A DNA stretch of 64,000 bases, from contig JAKURL010000005.1 in NCBI GenBank assembly GCA_022449345.1, forward strand, positions 1 through 64,000. Direction: 5' to 3'. Origin of the DNA: Candidatus Thalassarchaeum sp. (GTDB lineage Archaea > Thermoplasmatota > Poseidoniia > Poseidoniales > Thalassarchaeaceae). A program made the position numbers and the translations under genes. A model generated the notes under the pieces. That model was not told the DNA's origin. It ran no database searches and saw nothing but the letters and a program-made list of their open reading frames with translations. Each line of letters opens with the position of its first letter. The stretch's first letter is position 1. Shown in pieces: positions 1 through 8,860 of this stretch.

Positions 1-521
1 AGAAATCTTCTTTCCTTAGCGAAGGTGATGGTATGTGTTGCGAAAAATGTCATACCGTAATGAAATACTACCCTAAGGTGGTAATTGCACACAAAACACA
101 CCCTGATGCTTCAACAGTAGGTCACCGATTGCCGAGAGCACTCGGAGGTAAGAACGGGGGGGGTTGGATTCAACATGAGTGTAAATTGTGTAATGGCGCT
201 CATGGAAATGTTCTCGCTGAATTAATCCAAAAATATGGGGATAATGTGCACGATGTTCCTTTCTTTGTGTTGTTGAAATTCGTAATTTACAGTATAGGGG
301 AATTTAATGACTCGAAGATTAGATATTTTTCCAAAAACTTTGAATCAGAATATCAACGACATCTTCAGGCGTTACGAAAGAAAGCAGCTATCGAGAAGGT
401 CGCGAGCGAAAAACGGAGGAGGGAGGCGCAGCGTGTCTCGCGGGCTCAGGCTATCATTGACGAGGCTAGGAGGCGGGATGGCTTGATTGGAACTACTACA
501 GCAAGGTCGGCAAGATGTTGA
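1..521 (+). CDS. HNH-type nuclease domain protein, probably 5'-partial
   Basis: Small protein with a treble-clef HNH layout: a CxxC pair near the start (CEKC), GHRLPRALGG carrying the catalytic-type His, then CKLCN and HGN. These are the zinc and active-site positions of HNH endonucleases. The tail after residue 110 is a charged helix rich in Lys, Arg, Glu and Ala. An ATG lies at 33, but the frame is open to the window edge and the residues before that ATG (LSEGDG) look like the lead-in helix of an HNH fold, so the true start is probably upstream. The 3' end overlaps the convergent M50 gene by 26 bases. Codons in the first half are AT-richer than in neighbours, which may mean recent acquisition. 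Substrate unknown; it could belong to a restriction or mobile-element context lying outside the window. Confidence 0.6.
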   Translation, partial: KSSFLSEGDGMCCEKCHTVMKYYPKVVIAHKTHPDASTVGHRLPRALGGKNGGGWIQHECKLCNGAHGNVLAELIQKYGDNVHDVPFFVLLKFVIYSIGEFNDSKIRYFSKNFESEYQRHLQALRKKAAIEKVASEKRRREAQRVSRAQAIIDEARRRDGLIGTTTARSARC

Positions 522-1356
522 GGTTGAACCAAATCAACCCTACAAAAATTGAAACCCAGACCCAATAAACTACGTTTGACCAAGTTTTGACTTTCTTTCC
601 ATCAAGTGGTCCGAATGGAATCATGTTGAATGCTCCAAGACCCACATTGCCCCAGCACCAGAGGGAAAGCAATCCTCTTTCTTTCCCATTAATCATAGAA
701 GTGAATTCTGTGGTTTCAAGTCCGAGGGCTATCAAACCGATTCCAACTCCCCACATCATAATATTACTCAGTGGCCCTGCTAGAGCAATTTTGCCAAATT
801 GTTCCTTGGTTGTTTTACCCATCACCATAACTGCCCCGGGAGCCATGAAAACCACCCCAAGTAAAGCCGCGAGAATAATGCCAAACCTTAGCCCGCCAGG
901 TGATGCTCTAAATTCGGCCCAACAACCATAGTGGCGGGCTGATACCTTGTGAGCCATCTCATGAACGATGAACGCAGGGGCTATTGGAATCATCCAAAAT
1001 ATTCCGCCAATGATAAATTCGCTCGGAGAATTAAGTGCTCCAAATATCCCGCCTACAGACATAAATGCTAGAGCAAGAGAGAAGGCAAGTGTTGCCTGAG
1101 TAAGGTGCTCAATTTCAATCTTGGAAAAGTGCCAGATGGAGCCCTTGTGAATGTAGACTCTACGCGGTTTTGGCTCCTCGCCAAAAACTTGGAAGAATGG
1201 CTTTCCTCCGCCCCCCTCACTAGCGAAAACAACCCTGACATGGGGCTGTCGCCAATTGCCATCATCCCGAGCACGAGTGTGACTTCCGGGGGAGTGGGGA
1301 CGATCGAACGGATCGTCTTCCAAGCGCGAGGCGCGAGGGTCTCTCTCCGCTGCCAT
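496..1356 (-). CDS. M50 (site-2 protease-like) membrane zinc metalloprotease
   Basis: 286-residue integral membrane protein. HEMAH at residues 132-136 is the HExxH zinc motif, and GPLDGKK near residue 250 corresponds to the downstream NPxDG-type motif that supplies the third zinc ligand in M50 intramembrane proteases. About five to six hydrophobic segments lie between residues 88 and 286; the first 75 residues are hydrophilic and cytoplasm-like. Family members cut substrates within the membrane or act as membrane zinc proteases; the substrate here cannot be told. ATG start at 1356. Converges on the HNH gene and overlaps its 3' end. Confidence 0.8.
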   Translation of the reverse strand: MAAERDPRASRLEDDPFDRPHSPGSHTRARDDGNWRQPHVRVVFASEGGGGKPFFQVFGEEPKPRRVYIHKGSIWHFSKIEIEHLTQATLAFSLALAFMSVGGIFGALNSPSEFIIGGIFWMIPIAPAFIVHEMAHKVSARHYGCWAEFRASPGGLRFGIILAALLGVVFMAPGAVMVMGKTTKEQFGKIALAGPLSNIMMWGVGIGLIALGLETTEFTSMINGKERGLLSLWCWGNVGLGAFNMIPFGPLDGKKVKTWSNVVYWVWVSIFVGLIWFNLNILPTLL

Positions 1357-1399
1357 TGGTTAACACACTCGCTTCGTCTCGTTTGAAGGCTCGTTCTAA

Positions 1400-1912
1400 T
1401 CAATCCTCATCGAGTAATTCGCCAACCTCTGCCATCAAGTCTTCCCAACTCGGAACATCTGGTCTTTCGGCCGAACCAAACATTTCCAGCATCTCTTCTC
1501 TTTCCTCGGCATCAGGAGCGCGGTCAGACCAAGGATTCTGATTGGCGACTTCGCGAATAAGTGACTTGTCCTTCTTGGCTCTCTGTGCGGCGAATCTTGC
1601 CTCGACTTGTTCCATTGATACGATTTCCTCGACTCCTTGATGTGCTTCTATCAAGCGAACATAACCTAACATGAAATCTCCATGTTCACTATCGTCGATG
1701 TGCTTGCTAGGGTCTGCCAGCATGGTTACCTGCTCGCGTGCGAGGCGCTCTGCCTTCGTACTCGCAGGACCGGTTGTAAGTTTGTCTCGCGCTCTTGCAT
1801 GCGAGTCGATACACTGTCTGCAACGCTCGGTCCCAGCAATATCAGGGGCGTCGCAGGTAAGGCAACAAACGACGAATCCCATCTGTTCCATAGCTCGGCG
1901 AGGTAATGACAT
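1400..1912 (-). CDS. Uncharacterised protein with two CxxC pairs
   Basis: Not recognised. About 170 residues from the ATG at 1912: a CLTC pair and a CRQC pair near the N-terminus suggest a small zinc-binding knuckle, followed by a charged, helix-rich, acidic C-terminal part ending in several Asp/Glu. No membrane segment. A longer version starting at a TTG (1969) would overlap the stop of the upstream hydrolase as TTGA; the extra residues are His/Arg/Ser-rich and look less protein-like, so the ATG is preferred, but translational coupling through the TTG is possible. It lies downstream of the S15-like lipoprotein on the same strand and ends 44 bases before the M50 gene start, so all three may be co-transcribed. 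Confidence 0.6.
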   Translation of the reverse strand: MSLPRRAMEQMGFVVCCLTCDAPDIAGTERCRQCIDSHARARDKLTTGPASTKAERLAREQVTMLADPSKHIDDSEHGDFMLGYVRLIEAHQGVEEIVSMEQVEARFAAQRAKKDKSLIREVANQNPWSDRAPDAEEREEMLEMFGSAERPDVPSWEDLMAEVGELLDED

Positions 1913-1965
1913 GGATGAGGTGCGGTCACGACGATGGGAGATGAATGCTCCCGCTCGATGATGAC

Positions 1966-3765
1966 TCAATCTTCCCTCTGGGGCGTGATGAGGACATTCG
2001 AATCATCTCTGTCGATTAATGGTAAAGATAGCGTGCTATCGTCGATAATGTGCACGTGAACAGGGCAGGCAGCACCACAGGCTGGAGCGAGGTAGTCCTT
2101 GCCTGAGGTAGTCATCACTAGTTTGATTCCATTTCCAGCAGGAATTAAGTGATCTATTCCTTGAAATTCCATCATCATAGTTACCGTCTGGCCAGGAATT
2201 ACTCCTGTTGGTTCGTATCCACCTGAATGATACCGAATATCCATCGTAGCGTGGCCTATCCTAATTCCAGACACAGAATCTTGCATTTCCACGAATACTT
2301 GGCCGCCGTCATACACTGCAGAGGCTAGCAGGTGTAATCGAACAAGGCCGGCGATATGCACGTCTTCATCGAAGGCGGGGCACTCAACAATGACTTCACT
2401 GACACCACCCACAACCGGCGCTCCGCCTACCCAAGAGTTTCCTTGGTTTGTGCAATCGCCGAGAGATATATCGGTCCAGTTAACATCGAGGGGGGGCCAT
2501 GTTTCCTCGATCCTCCACTCACCATCTGAGCGCTGAATCTGGGCGGTGAGGTCTGGTTTTGACCCTATTCCTTTGAGATAGTATTCGAACCACTCAAACA
2601 AATCCTGTGCCCAATCCCAACGGGTCATGTTGTGTCTTGCCTCAAGTCCGTTGCCGCTACTAATCCCATCGTGGCTACTGACTTGGTCTGGGTAATGATG
2701 TCCCCATTGACCAAGGATTCCTCTAACATCATAGCCAGCATCGATGTATTCTTGATACCAATTTACTCCGACAGGGCCTCCGAATACTTGGTGAGGGTCA
2801 ACGTTCCAATCTTGCATTCCCTGAACCCAGTAAATACTTCCATTCCATTTTCCAAATGCCTTGTCAATATGGCTTCGCTCGTCGTAATAGTTCTGCATGT
2901 AGGGGTCCATTTCCCCGCCGATGTAGGTCACCGGTCCAGCGAATAGACCCTCGGCGATATCTGGGCAAACGTTGTCTAAATCGTCCTCATTGTAGTCGAC
3001 TGTGCTCGAGAAGTAATTCATGTGCATAACTTGGCTTCTCGCCTCTGCGCTGCCATTCTTGTACAATAGCGGATGCAGCGCTGTAGTCCCGGAAATCGGC
3101 ACGATTGTCTTCAGGTACTCACTTCCCTGTGCCGCCGCTTCCCATTGAGTTGCCCCCTCGTATGACTTGCCGTAGAGGCCGACATGCCCGTTGCTCCATT
3201 CTTGCGAACCCAGCCACTCTACCACGTGATGGATTCCCCATCCTTCACCTGCTCCTCGATAATCGAAGCACCCGCTGGAAAGTTCGGTCCCGAATACGCT
3301 GGCCTGTGCCAAAGCGTAGCCATGAGGAACGAAATTTCGGAAGATGAATTCGCCTCGTCCAGCGGCGACGACGTTGGTTGGATTGGATTCGTCTCCGGGC
3401 TGACCATAGGAGAAATATGGGCTAATTATCGCAATCACTGGGACTTTCTCTCCTTCCAAAGTGTTGTTTGGAAGCCAGTAAGAGAGGTGTACGGTGGACT
3501 GAGCTGGTCCAGTTTCCCAAACATCACTGGTATCTACTTCAATGAAGGCTTCCTGAACATCAAGGGCATGGTAAGGACCTGGCTCGAGTAGATACGACAT
3601 CGTATCGTTGGTCTGCCACTCTAGAGTGTGCCTTTCCCAAATCGAAGGATATCGGTTTTCTTCGACCGCTTCGGGGGCTTCTTCGCTAGCCCAGAACATG
3701 CAACCTGAGAGGCTCATCGCCAGCAACATCAGGACCGTTGCTATCGCGCGCGTGCGCCGCCTCAT
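1966..3765 (-). CDS. Secreted CocE/NonD (X-Pro dipeptidyl-peptidase S15) family hydrolase lipoprotein
   Basis: About 599 residues. The N-terminus has Arg residues, a hydrophobic stretch and a lipobox ending LSGC (Cys about 22), so it is exported and lipid-anchored. The alpha/beta-hydrolase core has the nucleophile elbow GKSYEG (Ser about 201), as in S15 peptidases and cocaine-esterase relatives, and the C-terminal third matches the beta-sandwich domain of that family. The likely role is hydrolysis of peptides or esters outside the cell. The ATG at 3765 is preferred over the upstream TTG at 3795 because it puts the Arg-rich start directly before the signal core. Its 5' end faces the MFS transporter gene, with start codons about 70 bases apart. 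Confidence 0.85.
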   Translation of the reverse strand: MRRRTRAIATVLMLLAMSLSGCMFWASEEAPEAVEENRYPSIWERHTLEWQTNDTMSYLLEPGPYHALDVQEAFIEVDTSDVWETGPAQSTVHLSYWLPNNTLEGEKVPVIAIISPYFSYGQPGDESNPTNVVAAGRGEFIFRNFVPHGYALAQASVFGTELSSGCFDYRGAGEGWGIHHVVEWLGSQEWSNGHVGLYGKSYEGATQWEAAAQGSEYLKTIVPISGTTALHPLLYKNGSAEARSQVMHMNYFSSTVDYNEDDLDNVCPDIAEGLFAGPVTYIGGEMDPYMQNYYDERSHIDKAFGKWNGSIYWVQGMQDWNVDPHQVFGGPVGVNWYQEYIDAGYDVRGILGQWGHHYPDQVSSHDGISSGNGLEARHNMTRWDWAQDLFEWFEYYLKGIGSKPDLTAQIQRSDGEWRIEETWPPLDVNWTDISLGDCTNQGNSWVGGAPVVGGVSEVIVECPAFDEDVHIAGLVRLHLLASAVYDGGQVFVEMQDSVSGIRIGHATMDIRYHSGGYEPTGVIPGQTVTMMMEFQGIDHLIPAGNGIKLVMTTSGKDYLAPACGAACPVHVHIIDDSTLSLPLIDRDDSNVLITPQRED

Positions 3766-3833
3766 CGAGGCGGCGAGGTAAGGTGGATATCTCAAACCTG
3801 CGGATTCAAAGCCACACGGCTAGTGGTGATTGC

Positions 3834-5351
3834 ATGGATGTCGAAACCGTTCACCGCCGCCGCTGGGCGATTCTAGGTGTAATGAGTATGAGTCTAATCA
3901 TTGTCATGCTGAATAATGTGACTCTGAACGTCGCTCTTCCTGAACTCTCAAAGGATCTTCAGGCCGACAATACAGAGTTGCAGTGGATTCTCGATGCTTA
4001 CGCTCTGGTGTTCGGAGGATTGCTTCTTGTTATGGGCGCCTTTGGTGATAGATTTGGTCGAAAAGGCGCCCTGCAAATTGGACTCTTGCTAGTAGCAACT
4101 GCTTCTGCTCTAACTGCAATGTACGCATCGACCTCAGGGGAGGTAATTGCTGCGCGTGCGGTTATGGGAATCGGAGCTGCTCTCGTCATGCCCGCAACAC
4201 TCTCTGTGGTAGTCGTCGTATTTCCTCCTGAAGAGAGGGGGAAAGCGGTTGGGATATGGGCTGCAATGGCCGGAGTCGGGGCGCCACTTGGTCTACTTGT
4301 AGGAGGATGGGCTGTAGAGAATTACGATTGGCAAATGGTCTTCTGGATTAATGTCCCAATTATCGCTTTGGCGCTACTTCTTGGGCTCTTCCTAGTGCCG
4401 AAGTCTAAGGACAATCAAGAGCGACCTCTAGACCCCGTCGGAGCCTTCCTTTCCATAGGCGCATTGGGTTCGATTCTCTACGCTATAATCGAAGCACCAA
4501 GCCATGGTTGGACCTCGCCTGAAACGCTTGCGGTGGCTTGCCTCGGCCTGCTGTTTACTCTAGCTTTCGTCCAATGGGAAAAGCGTGTTGAATATCCAAT
4601 GCTTCCAATCAATTTCTTCTCCTCTCCGGGTTTTTCGATGGGGTTGGTTGCAATCATGTTGGCATTCTTCGTTATGTTCTCATTCATGTTCACGCAAATG
4701 CTTCATTTCCAATTGGTGCGAGGACATACCGCTCTAGATGCAGCTCTCAGGTTCCTTCCGCTGCCGCTGGGGTTGATGCCGGCAGCAGCTAACTCAGATC
4801 GTCTGGTAGCACGCTTCGGAAGTAACCGAATTGTCAGCACTGGTCTAACTTTGATCGCGGTTGGTATGGTCCTCTTCACCACTGTGAATATTGATACGGA
4901 ATATGTTCAAATCGCTGTAACCTTCTTCCTTCTTGGATTTGGTATGGGGCTAACCATGGCACCTTCTACTACGCTTGTAATGGACTCAATCCCCGCAGAT
5001 AAGGCTGGGGTTGGGAGCGCTACAAACGATGCGAGTAGAGAAATCGGAGGGGCGCTCGGGATTGCAATCGGAGGCTCTGTGCTCAACGAATATTACCAAC
5101 GTAGCTTAGTGGTTCCAGAGGGACTAGAACATCTTGATTCCGTGCTTCGTGAATCCTTCCCTGCAGCGATGAGGATCGGAGAAGATATGCTGGCGGAAGG
5201 CAATATGGTAGGCGCCCAATTAATTGAATCCGCAAGGCTTGCATTTGTCGATGGGATGATTGCATCCGCTTGGGTTGGGGCGATTATTGCACTTACTAAC
5301 GCCTTCCTAGTCTGGAGATTTATGCCTACACGTGCAATCTACGAACACTAG
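3834..5351 (+). CDS. MFS transporter, DHA2 (EmrB/QacA) drug:H+ antiporter type
   Basis: About 505 residues with roughly 14 hydrophobic segments. GDRFGRKGAL after the second segment is the MFS loop 2-3 signature, and the 14-helix layout with LNVALPEL in the first helix is typical of DHA2 exporters. It probably exports hydrophobic compounds at the cytoplasmic membrane using the proton gradient. The ATG at 3834 is chosen because upstream in-frame residues overlap the divergent lipoprotein gene and are not membrane-like. Its stop codon overlaps the stop of the convergent gene at 5348 (shared CTAG). Confidence 0.88.
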   Translation: MDVETVHRRRWAILGVMSMSLIIVMLNNVTLNVALPELSKDLQADNTELQWILDAYALVFGGLLLVMGAFGDRFGRKGALQIGLLLVATASALTAMYASTSGEVIAARAVMGIGAALVMPATLSVVVVVFPPEERGKAVGIWAAMAGVGAPLGLLVGGWAVENYDWQMVFWINVPIIALALLLGLFLVPKSKDNQERPLDPVGAFLSIGALGSILYAIIEAPSHGWTSPETLAVACLGLLFTLAFVQWEKRVEYPMLPINFFSSPGFSMGLVAIMLAFFVMFSFMFTQMLHFQLVRGHTALDAALRFLPLPLGLMPAAANSDRLVARFGSNRIVSTGLTLIAVGMVLFTTVNIDTEYVQIAVTFFLLGFGMGLTMAPSTTLVMDSIPADKAGVGSATNDASREIGGALGIAIGGSVLNEYYQRSLVVPEGLEHLDSVLRESFPAAMRIGEDMLAEGNMVGAQLIESARLAFVDGMIASAWVGAIIALTNAFLVWRFMPTRAIYEH

Positions 5352-5752
5352 TCATCTAAGTGTAGATATCCTGACAATAAAAGACCCGCCGCCATTACCA
5401 TAGGTGGCGCCGCATTAACAGGCTCCTGCGTGAAGGCATACTCCAAATCACCAGCTGCAAGGTACACTAGTATGAAATTGAGGATGTTGCCCGCTCCAAT
5501 AGTCATTGCAAGAATCGCCTGAGATCTCCCTTCAACAAATTGGCCAGAAACTACACAAATAATTGCGATGACGAGGTAGGTAGCAGCCCACGCTTTCTCG
5601 TAGAAAGCGTCGTTAGCAGTGTAATCAGCACCCCATCCCGCTTCCGCTGCGTTCATGATTTCAGCGTAAGTCAACAACATAAGGAGTGTGAATATTGCAC
5701 CTACACCCGTTAGCCACCACTTTGGTTTCATGTATTGTTTGAGTGCGCCCAT
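5348..5752 (-). CDS. Small integral membrane protein, four TM
   Basis: About 134 residues with four hydrophobic segments: WWLTGVGAIFTLLMLL, AATYLVIAIICVVSG, an Ala/Ile-rich third helix and a C-terminal one ending near YLHLDD. No family recognised. The ATG at 5752 lies one base past the stop of the upstream gene, so the two are almost certainly co-translated from one transcript; the longer start would overlap that gene. An acidic loop between TM1 and TM2 is predicted outside. Function unknown; it probably acts with its larger partner. Confidence 0.7.
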   Translation of the reverse strand: MGALKQYMKPKWWLTGVGAIFTLLMLLTYAEIMNAAEAGWGADYTANDAFYEKAWAATYLVIAIICVVSGQFVEGRSQAILAMTIGAGNILNFILVYLAAGDLEYAFTQEPVNAAPPMVMAAGLLLSGYLHLDD

Positions 5753-5753
5753 T

Positions 5754-6554
5754 TCACTCACCGCCGGATGAGTCGGACGACCCCTCATATGCAATACATG
5801 GAGCTAATGTAATAATGCCGATGAAACACAAAATCATGAATAAATCAGCCATTTGATCGCCAGGGGCTCCTTCTACCGTCATCCAGAGATATTGGGCCAT
5901 TAACAAAGCAACCCCTGTCATTACACCACCGTGCCAAGGGCGCATCGGCCCTACCTCCTTGCCCATTAAGGCCGTCAGTAGGAAGACTAGAACTCCGATT
6001 ACACCCACTGCTAGACCGCCCTGTGCAATCGTCTGCTCAGTGGAGTCTAGTACCATGGTAAATTCATCTCCATCATTATCCGTTTCTGAATATTCGCCCT
6101 CCGTAGCCATATCTGCTAAACCAGACATCATGAACAACATGAGCAGAGAGAAGACAATCCAAAGAATACCAAGTCTTTGCAACCTAGATTCATCATCTAG
6201 ACCCAATGTCGGGTCGCCGGACGCCATTGCCGGCATGTAGGCAATTGGACCTATCATTAACAACATGAAAACAGCCCAGAACATCATCTCATTCTCGCCC
6301 ATAGCCAAACCCAATACAACCATCAACGCTGGAATCCCGAGGGTTACTCCGATCCTCGCGTGTGGGACTGAAAGGAAAAGTGCCAAGCCGGCACCAGCCA
6401 TCATAACGAAAAAGACGTAGTCAAAAGCGTCCTCCATTCCTCCATCAACCGACCAGTAGGCGAAAACAGCAAAAACTCCCAGCTGAGAAAGCATCAGTAG
6501 GGATTTAGCAGAAAAGTCGATTGTTGGCATTTTGAACATGGAGGCTTCTTCCAT
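5754..6554 (-). CDS. Polytopic membrane protein, about eight TM, unknown
   Basis: 266 residues, mostly hydrophobic helices rich in Met, Leu and Gly (for example VFFVMMAGAGLALFLSV and FWAVFMLLMIGPIAYM). An acidic loop around residues 155-170 (EYSETDNDGDEF) sits between two helices and is probably extracytoplasmic. No transporter or enzyme motif is visible. ATG at 6554, with an alternative ATG five codons in. First gene of a two-gene unit with the small membrane protein directly downstream. Confidence 0.7.
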   Translation of the reverse strand: MEEASMFKMPTIDFSAKSLLMLSQLGVFAVFAYWSVDGGMEDAFDYVFFVMMAGAGLALFLSVPHARIGVTLGIPALMVVLGLAMGENEMMFWAVFMLLMIGPIAYMPAMASGDPTLGLDDESRLQRLGILWIVFSLLMLFMMSGLADMATEGEYSETDNDGDEFTMVLDSTEQTIAQGGLAVGVIGVLVFLLTALMGKEVGPMRPWHGGVMTGVALLMAQYLWMTVEGAPGDQMADLFMILCFIGIITLAPCIAYEGSSDSSGGE

Positions 6555-6582
6555 AGCTTGTATTTTTTAGGTCAGTTTATTG

Positions 6583-6693
6583 TTATTTCCGCCATTGAAA
6601 CACATCGTAATTAACACAGAATTTTCCCATCCCAAATGATTCCCAGATGCCATCATTTGGGCCGAATCCCTGTGAATTAAAACAACCACAGTA
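6583..6693 (-). pseudogene. Decayed 3' gene tail similar to the end of the gene at 9794-11611
   Basis: Reading leftward, an open frame of 36 codons without a convincing start ends at a TAA (6583-6585). Its last residues, KFCVNYDVFQWRK, match KFGINRDVLQWWK at the C-terminus of the beta-trefoil/TM protein (8 of 13 identical); the last 43 bases match at about 32 positions by eye. An IWE triplet is also shared a little upstream. The frame is closed by a stop at 6694-6696, so this looks like the remnant of a second copy. It could instead be a tiny conserved motif gene, but no ATG fits. Confidence 0.35.
6631..6661. repeat. Perfect 10-bp inverted repeat
   Basis: CCCAAATGAT at 6631-6640 and ATCATTTGGG at 6652-6661 are exact reverse complements around an 11-base loop. 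It lies in the space between the divergent membrane-protein and metalloprotease genes, inside the decayed gene tail. It could form a stem-loop or be an operator for a dimeric regulator. Confidence 0.5.
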
Positions 6694-6802
6694 TTAAATT
6701 AAACAAAGGCGTCATGGAGATATGTGGAGCGCAATAAGTGAAGTGCTTAATTTAATATTCGCGTTATTCAGGGGCAAGAGAAAATCATAAATTGAATCCT
6801 GC

Positions 6803-6810
6803 AATATATT
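6803..6810 (+). promoter_or_regulatory. Candidate TATA box for the metzincin lipoprotein
   Basis: AATATATT lies 30 bases before the ATG at 6840. Archaeal transcription starts about 25 bases past the box, so this spacing would give a very short leader. Judged by sequence and spacing only. Confidence 0.35.
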
Positions 6811-6839
6811 CAATTGTATTGTCAAAATGAGACATTATC

Positions 6840-8849
6840 ATGCGATGGTCTTCAAGAGCCATCTCGATATGGCTTATGAGCACTCTAATGATTGGTGCTT
6901 CATTCACAGGGTGCCTCGCCGGAGTAGATGAGGACCCAATCTGTGAGGGGATCGATTGTGAAATCGGAGATGGAGAGAGCCCGACTGATGGAAGCGAGGT
7001 CGAACTTGAGGAAGAGGCTCAGGCCACCGTCAACCTCTGGGAGGGAGAGAGCAGATTGTTACTGATTCTCGTCCATCCAACGGATTCTGCACCCAATCTA
7101 ACCTCTACTCAAGCTGAGTCAATCATCAGTGACGTCAACGACTGGTACGTCGAGGTGTCGGGCGGCAAGGGCTGGTTCAGCTGGACTGTTGCGGGGTGGT
7201 ACGCTCTCGATGATGCCGGCTATTCGAAGCAGAACGCCTACCAAGCTGCCGCTGAGGACGGGTATGACCTGACCCAGTATGACCGTTTCGTGGTTGGATT
7301 ACAGGACCTGACTTCGCGGAGCGTGTCCACACAGGGGGTCGAATTCTACAATGTCACGATGGGGGATGACACAGTCCAACTACTCGCATCGCGCTGTGAT
7401 ATCAAGAGATTCGCTGATACCGATAGCACACGAAACACGTTGGCTCACGAACTTGGGCACAGCTTCGGGTTGTCGCACGCGAGGTTCAACGGTAGCATTG
7501 GTGGCGAGGTTGAACCATATGGAAACCAATACGACACCATGGGTTCGTCACCGGCTTGGCGTCATTTCGGTGCTGCCTACAAGCATCAGATGGGCTGGCT
7601 GGATGATGAACAGGTCGAACTCGTCACACATAGTGGAGATTACACTCTGAAGCCTCTCGAAAGTAATCAGGCGCATGCTCTGAGGGTCTCGATTGGGATG
7701 ATTGAGGAGGAGAAGGCTGGTGAGACGATTACTGCCGAGCATTTCTACTATCTTGAGGTTAGAGAGGTACAGGAAATCGATACGTCCGACAAACCTGGAC
7801 AGATGCCAGGGGTGCTCAATGGTGTTATCATCAACCATGCTGGTCCACAGGATCAATACGGATATCACAAGTGGCTCGCCACTGCTCAAGATGCAACTCC
7901 AGAGACGCCAACTAGCACCAGCGGCGATTTCTTTCTACTAGAGGGGCGCACCTTCAGTATCAACGGGTCCGGCATCCACATCACCGCGTTGAATGTCTCC
8001 AACGAAGAGACGAAGGTGCACATCGAAATCGATGATGAATCAACCAATTCTCCTCCAACGATAACAAGTGTCGATGCGACTCCGGTGGGAGATGGTTTCC
8101 TGTTCAGTGTAGACGCGAGCGATGACGATAATGACGACCTCGCCATCTTCTGGAACTTCGAAGCAGGATACAGAGATCTCTACACTCCAGAGCGAATCGG
8201 TTCAGGAACATCTGTCGAGCACACCTTCGCTGACGAGAATGGGCGGAGGGTCTTCGTGCGGGTATCGGACATGCGTGGTGGAGAAACCGTTGGTTGGGTC
8301 GATATCAACGGATATGTGAATCAGGCGCCTCAGATAGAGGCGATTACACCCACTTCGGTTGAGGAGGGTGTGTTTGAATTCCAGATTGAAATCGACGACC
8401 AAGAGTTGTTGACCTATTCCTGGGATCTCGGCGACGGCACGACCTCTAATCTACCAGAGCCGCTGCATGAGTATGCCGAGGATGGAAATTACACAGTCAC
8501 TCTAGTGGTCTCAGATGGGGAGTTCACCGCTACTCTTACCGGCCACGCTGATACGGTTGATACTGAGAACGTACCTCCAGTTCCTGATGCGGGCCCCGAT
8601 GTCTCCGCCGCTCCTGGTGAGTCTGTGATTCTCGATGGGTCAGAGAGTGATGACCCGGATGACTACCCCCTAGCCTTCCTCCGCTACATCTGGTCGTCGC
8701 CCGACGGCATCGACATCTCGAATGCTGACGAACCTATGGCTTCCCTCATTGCGCCGATTGAAGCAGGCACCTACATCATCTATCTGCAGGTGAATGATGG
8801 TGTTGAGAGCAGGAGCGATTCTATGGTTCTCACCGTCACCACCTCCTGA
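6840..8849 (+). CDS. Secreted metzincin metalloprotease lipoprotein with PKD domains
   Basis: 669 residues. The signal peptide ends in FTGC (Cys about 25), giving a lipid anchor, followed by an acidic linker. HELGHSFGLSH at 203-213 is the full HExxHxxGxxH zinc site of metzincins, and YDTMGSS (Met about 234) is the Met-turn. Spacing and the YGNQYDTMG segment resemble gametolysin (M11)-type enzymes. After about residue 400 come Ig-like/PKD repeats, including DLGDGTTSN and a following HEYAEDGNYTVTLVVSDG segment, and a last one beginning PPVPDAGPDV. The role is degradation of extracellular protein, with the PKD region as a stalk or substrate-binding part. ATG at 6840. Next gene is convergent. Confidence 0.88.
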   Translation: MRWSSRAISIWLMSTLMIGASFTGCLAGVDEDPICEGIDCEIGDGESPTDGSEVELEEEAQATVNLWEGESRLLLILVHPTDSAPNLTSTQAESIISDVNDWYVEVSGGKGWFSWTVAGWYALDDAGYSKQNAYQAAAEDGYDLTQYDRFVVGLQDLTSRSVSTQGVEFYNVTMGDDTVQLLASRCDIKRFADTDSTRNTLAHELGHSFGLSHARFNGSIGGEVEPYGNQYDTMGSSPAWRHFGAAYKHQMGWLDDEQVELVTHSGDYTLKPLESNQAHALRVSIGMIEEEKAGETITAEHFYYLEVREVQEIDTSDKPGQMPGVLNGVIINHAGPQDQYGYHKWLATAQDATPETPTSTSGDFFLLEGRTFSINGSGIHITALNVSNEETKVHIEIDDESTNSPPTITSVDATPVGDGFLFSVDASDDDNDDLAIFWNFEAGYRDLYTPERIGSGTSVEHTFADENGRRVFVRVSDMRGGETVGWVDINGYVNQAPQIEAITPTSVEEGVFEFQIEIDDQELLTYSWDLGDGTTSNLPEPLHEYAEDGNYTVTLVVSDGEFTATLTGHADTVDTENVPPVPDAGPDVSAAPGESVILDGSESDDPDDYPLAFLRYIWSSPDGIDISNADEPMASLIAPIEAGTYIIYLQVNDGVESRSDSMVLTVTTS

Positions 8850-8860
8850 TTCAATGTAAT

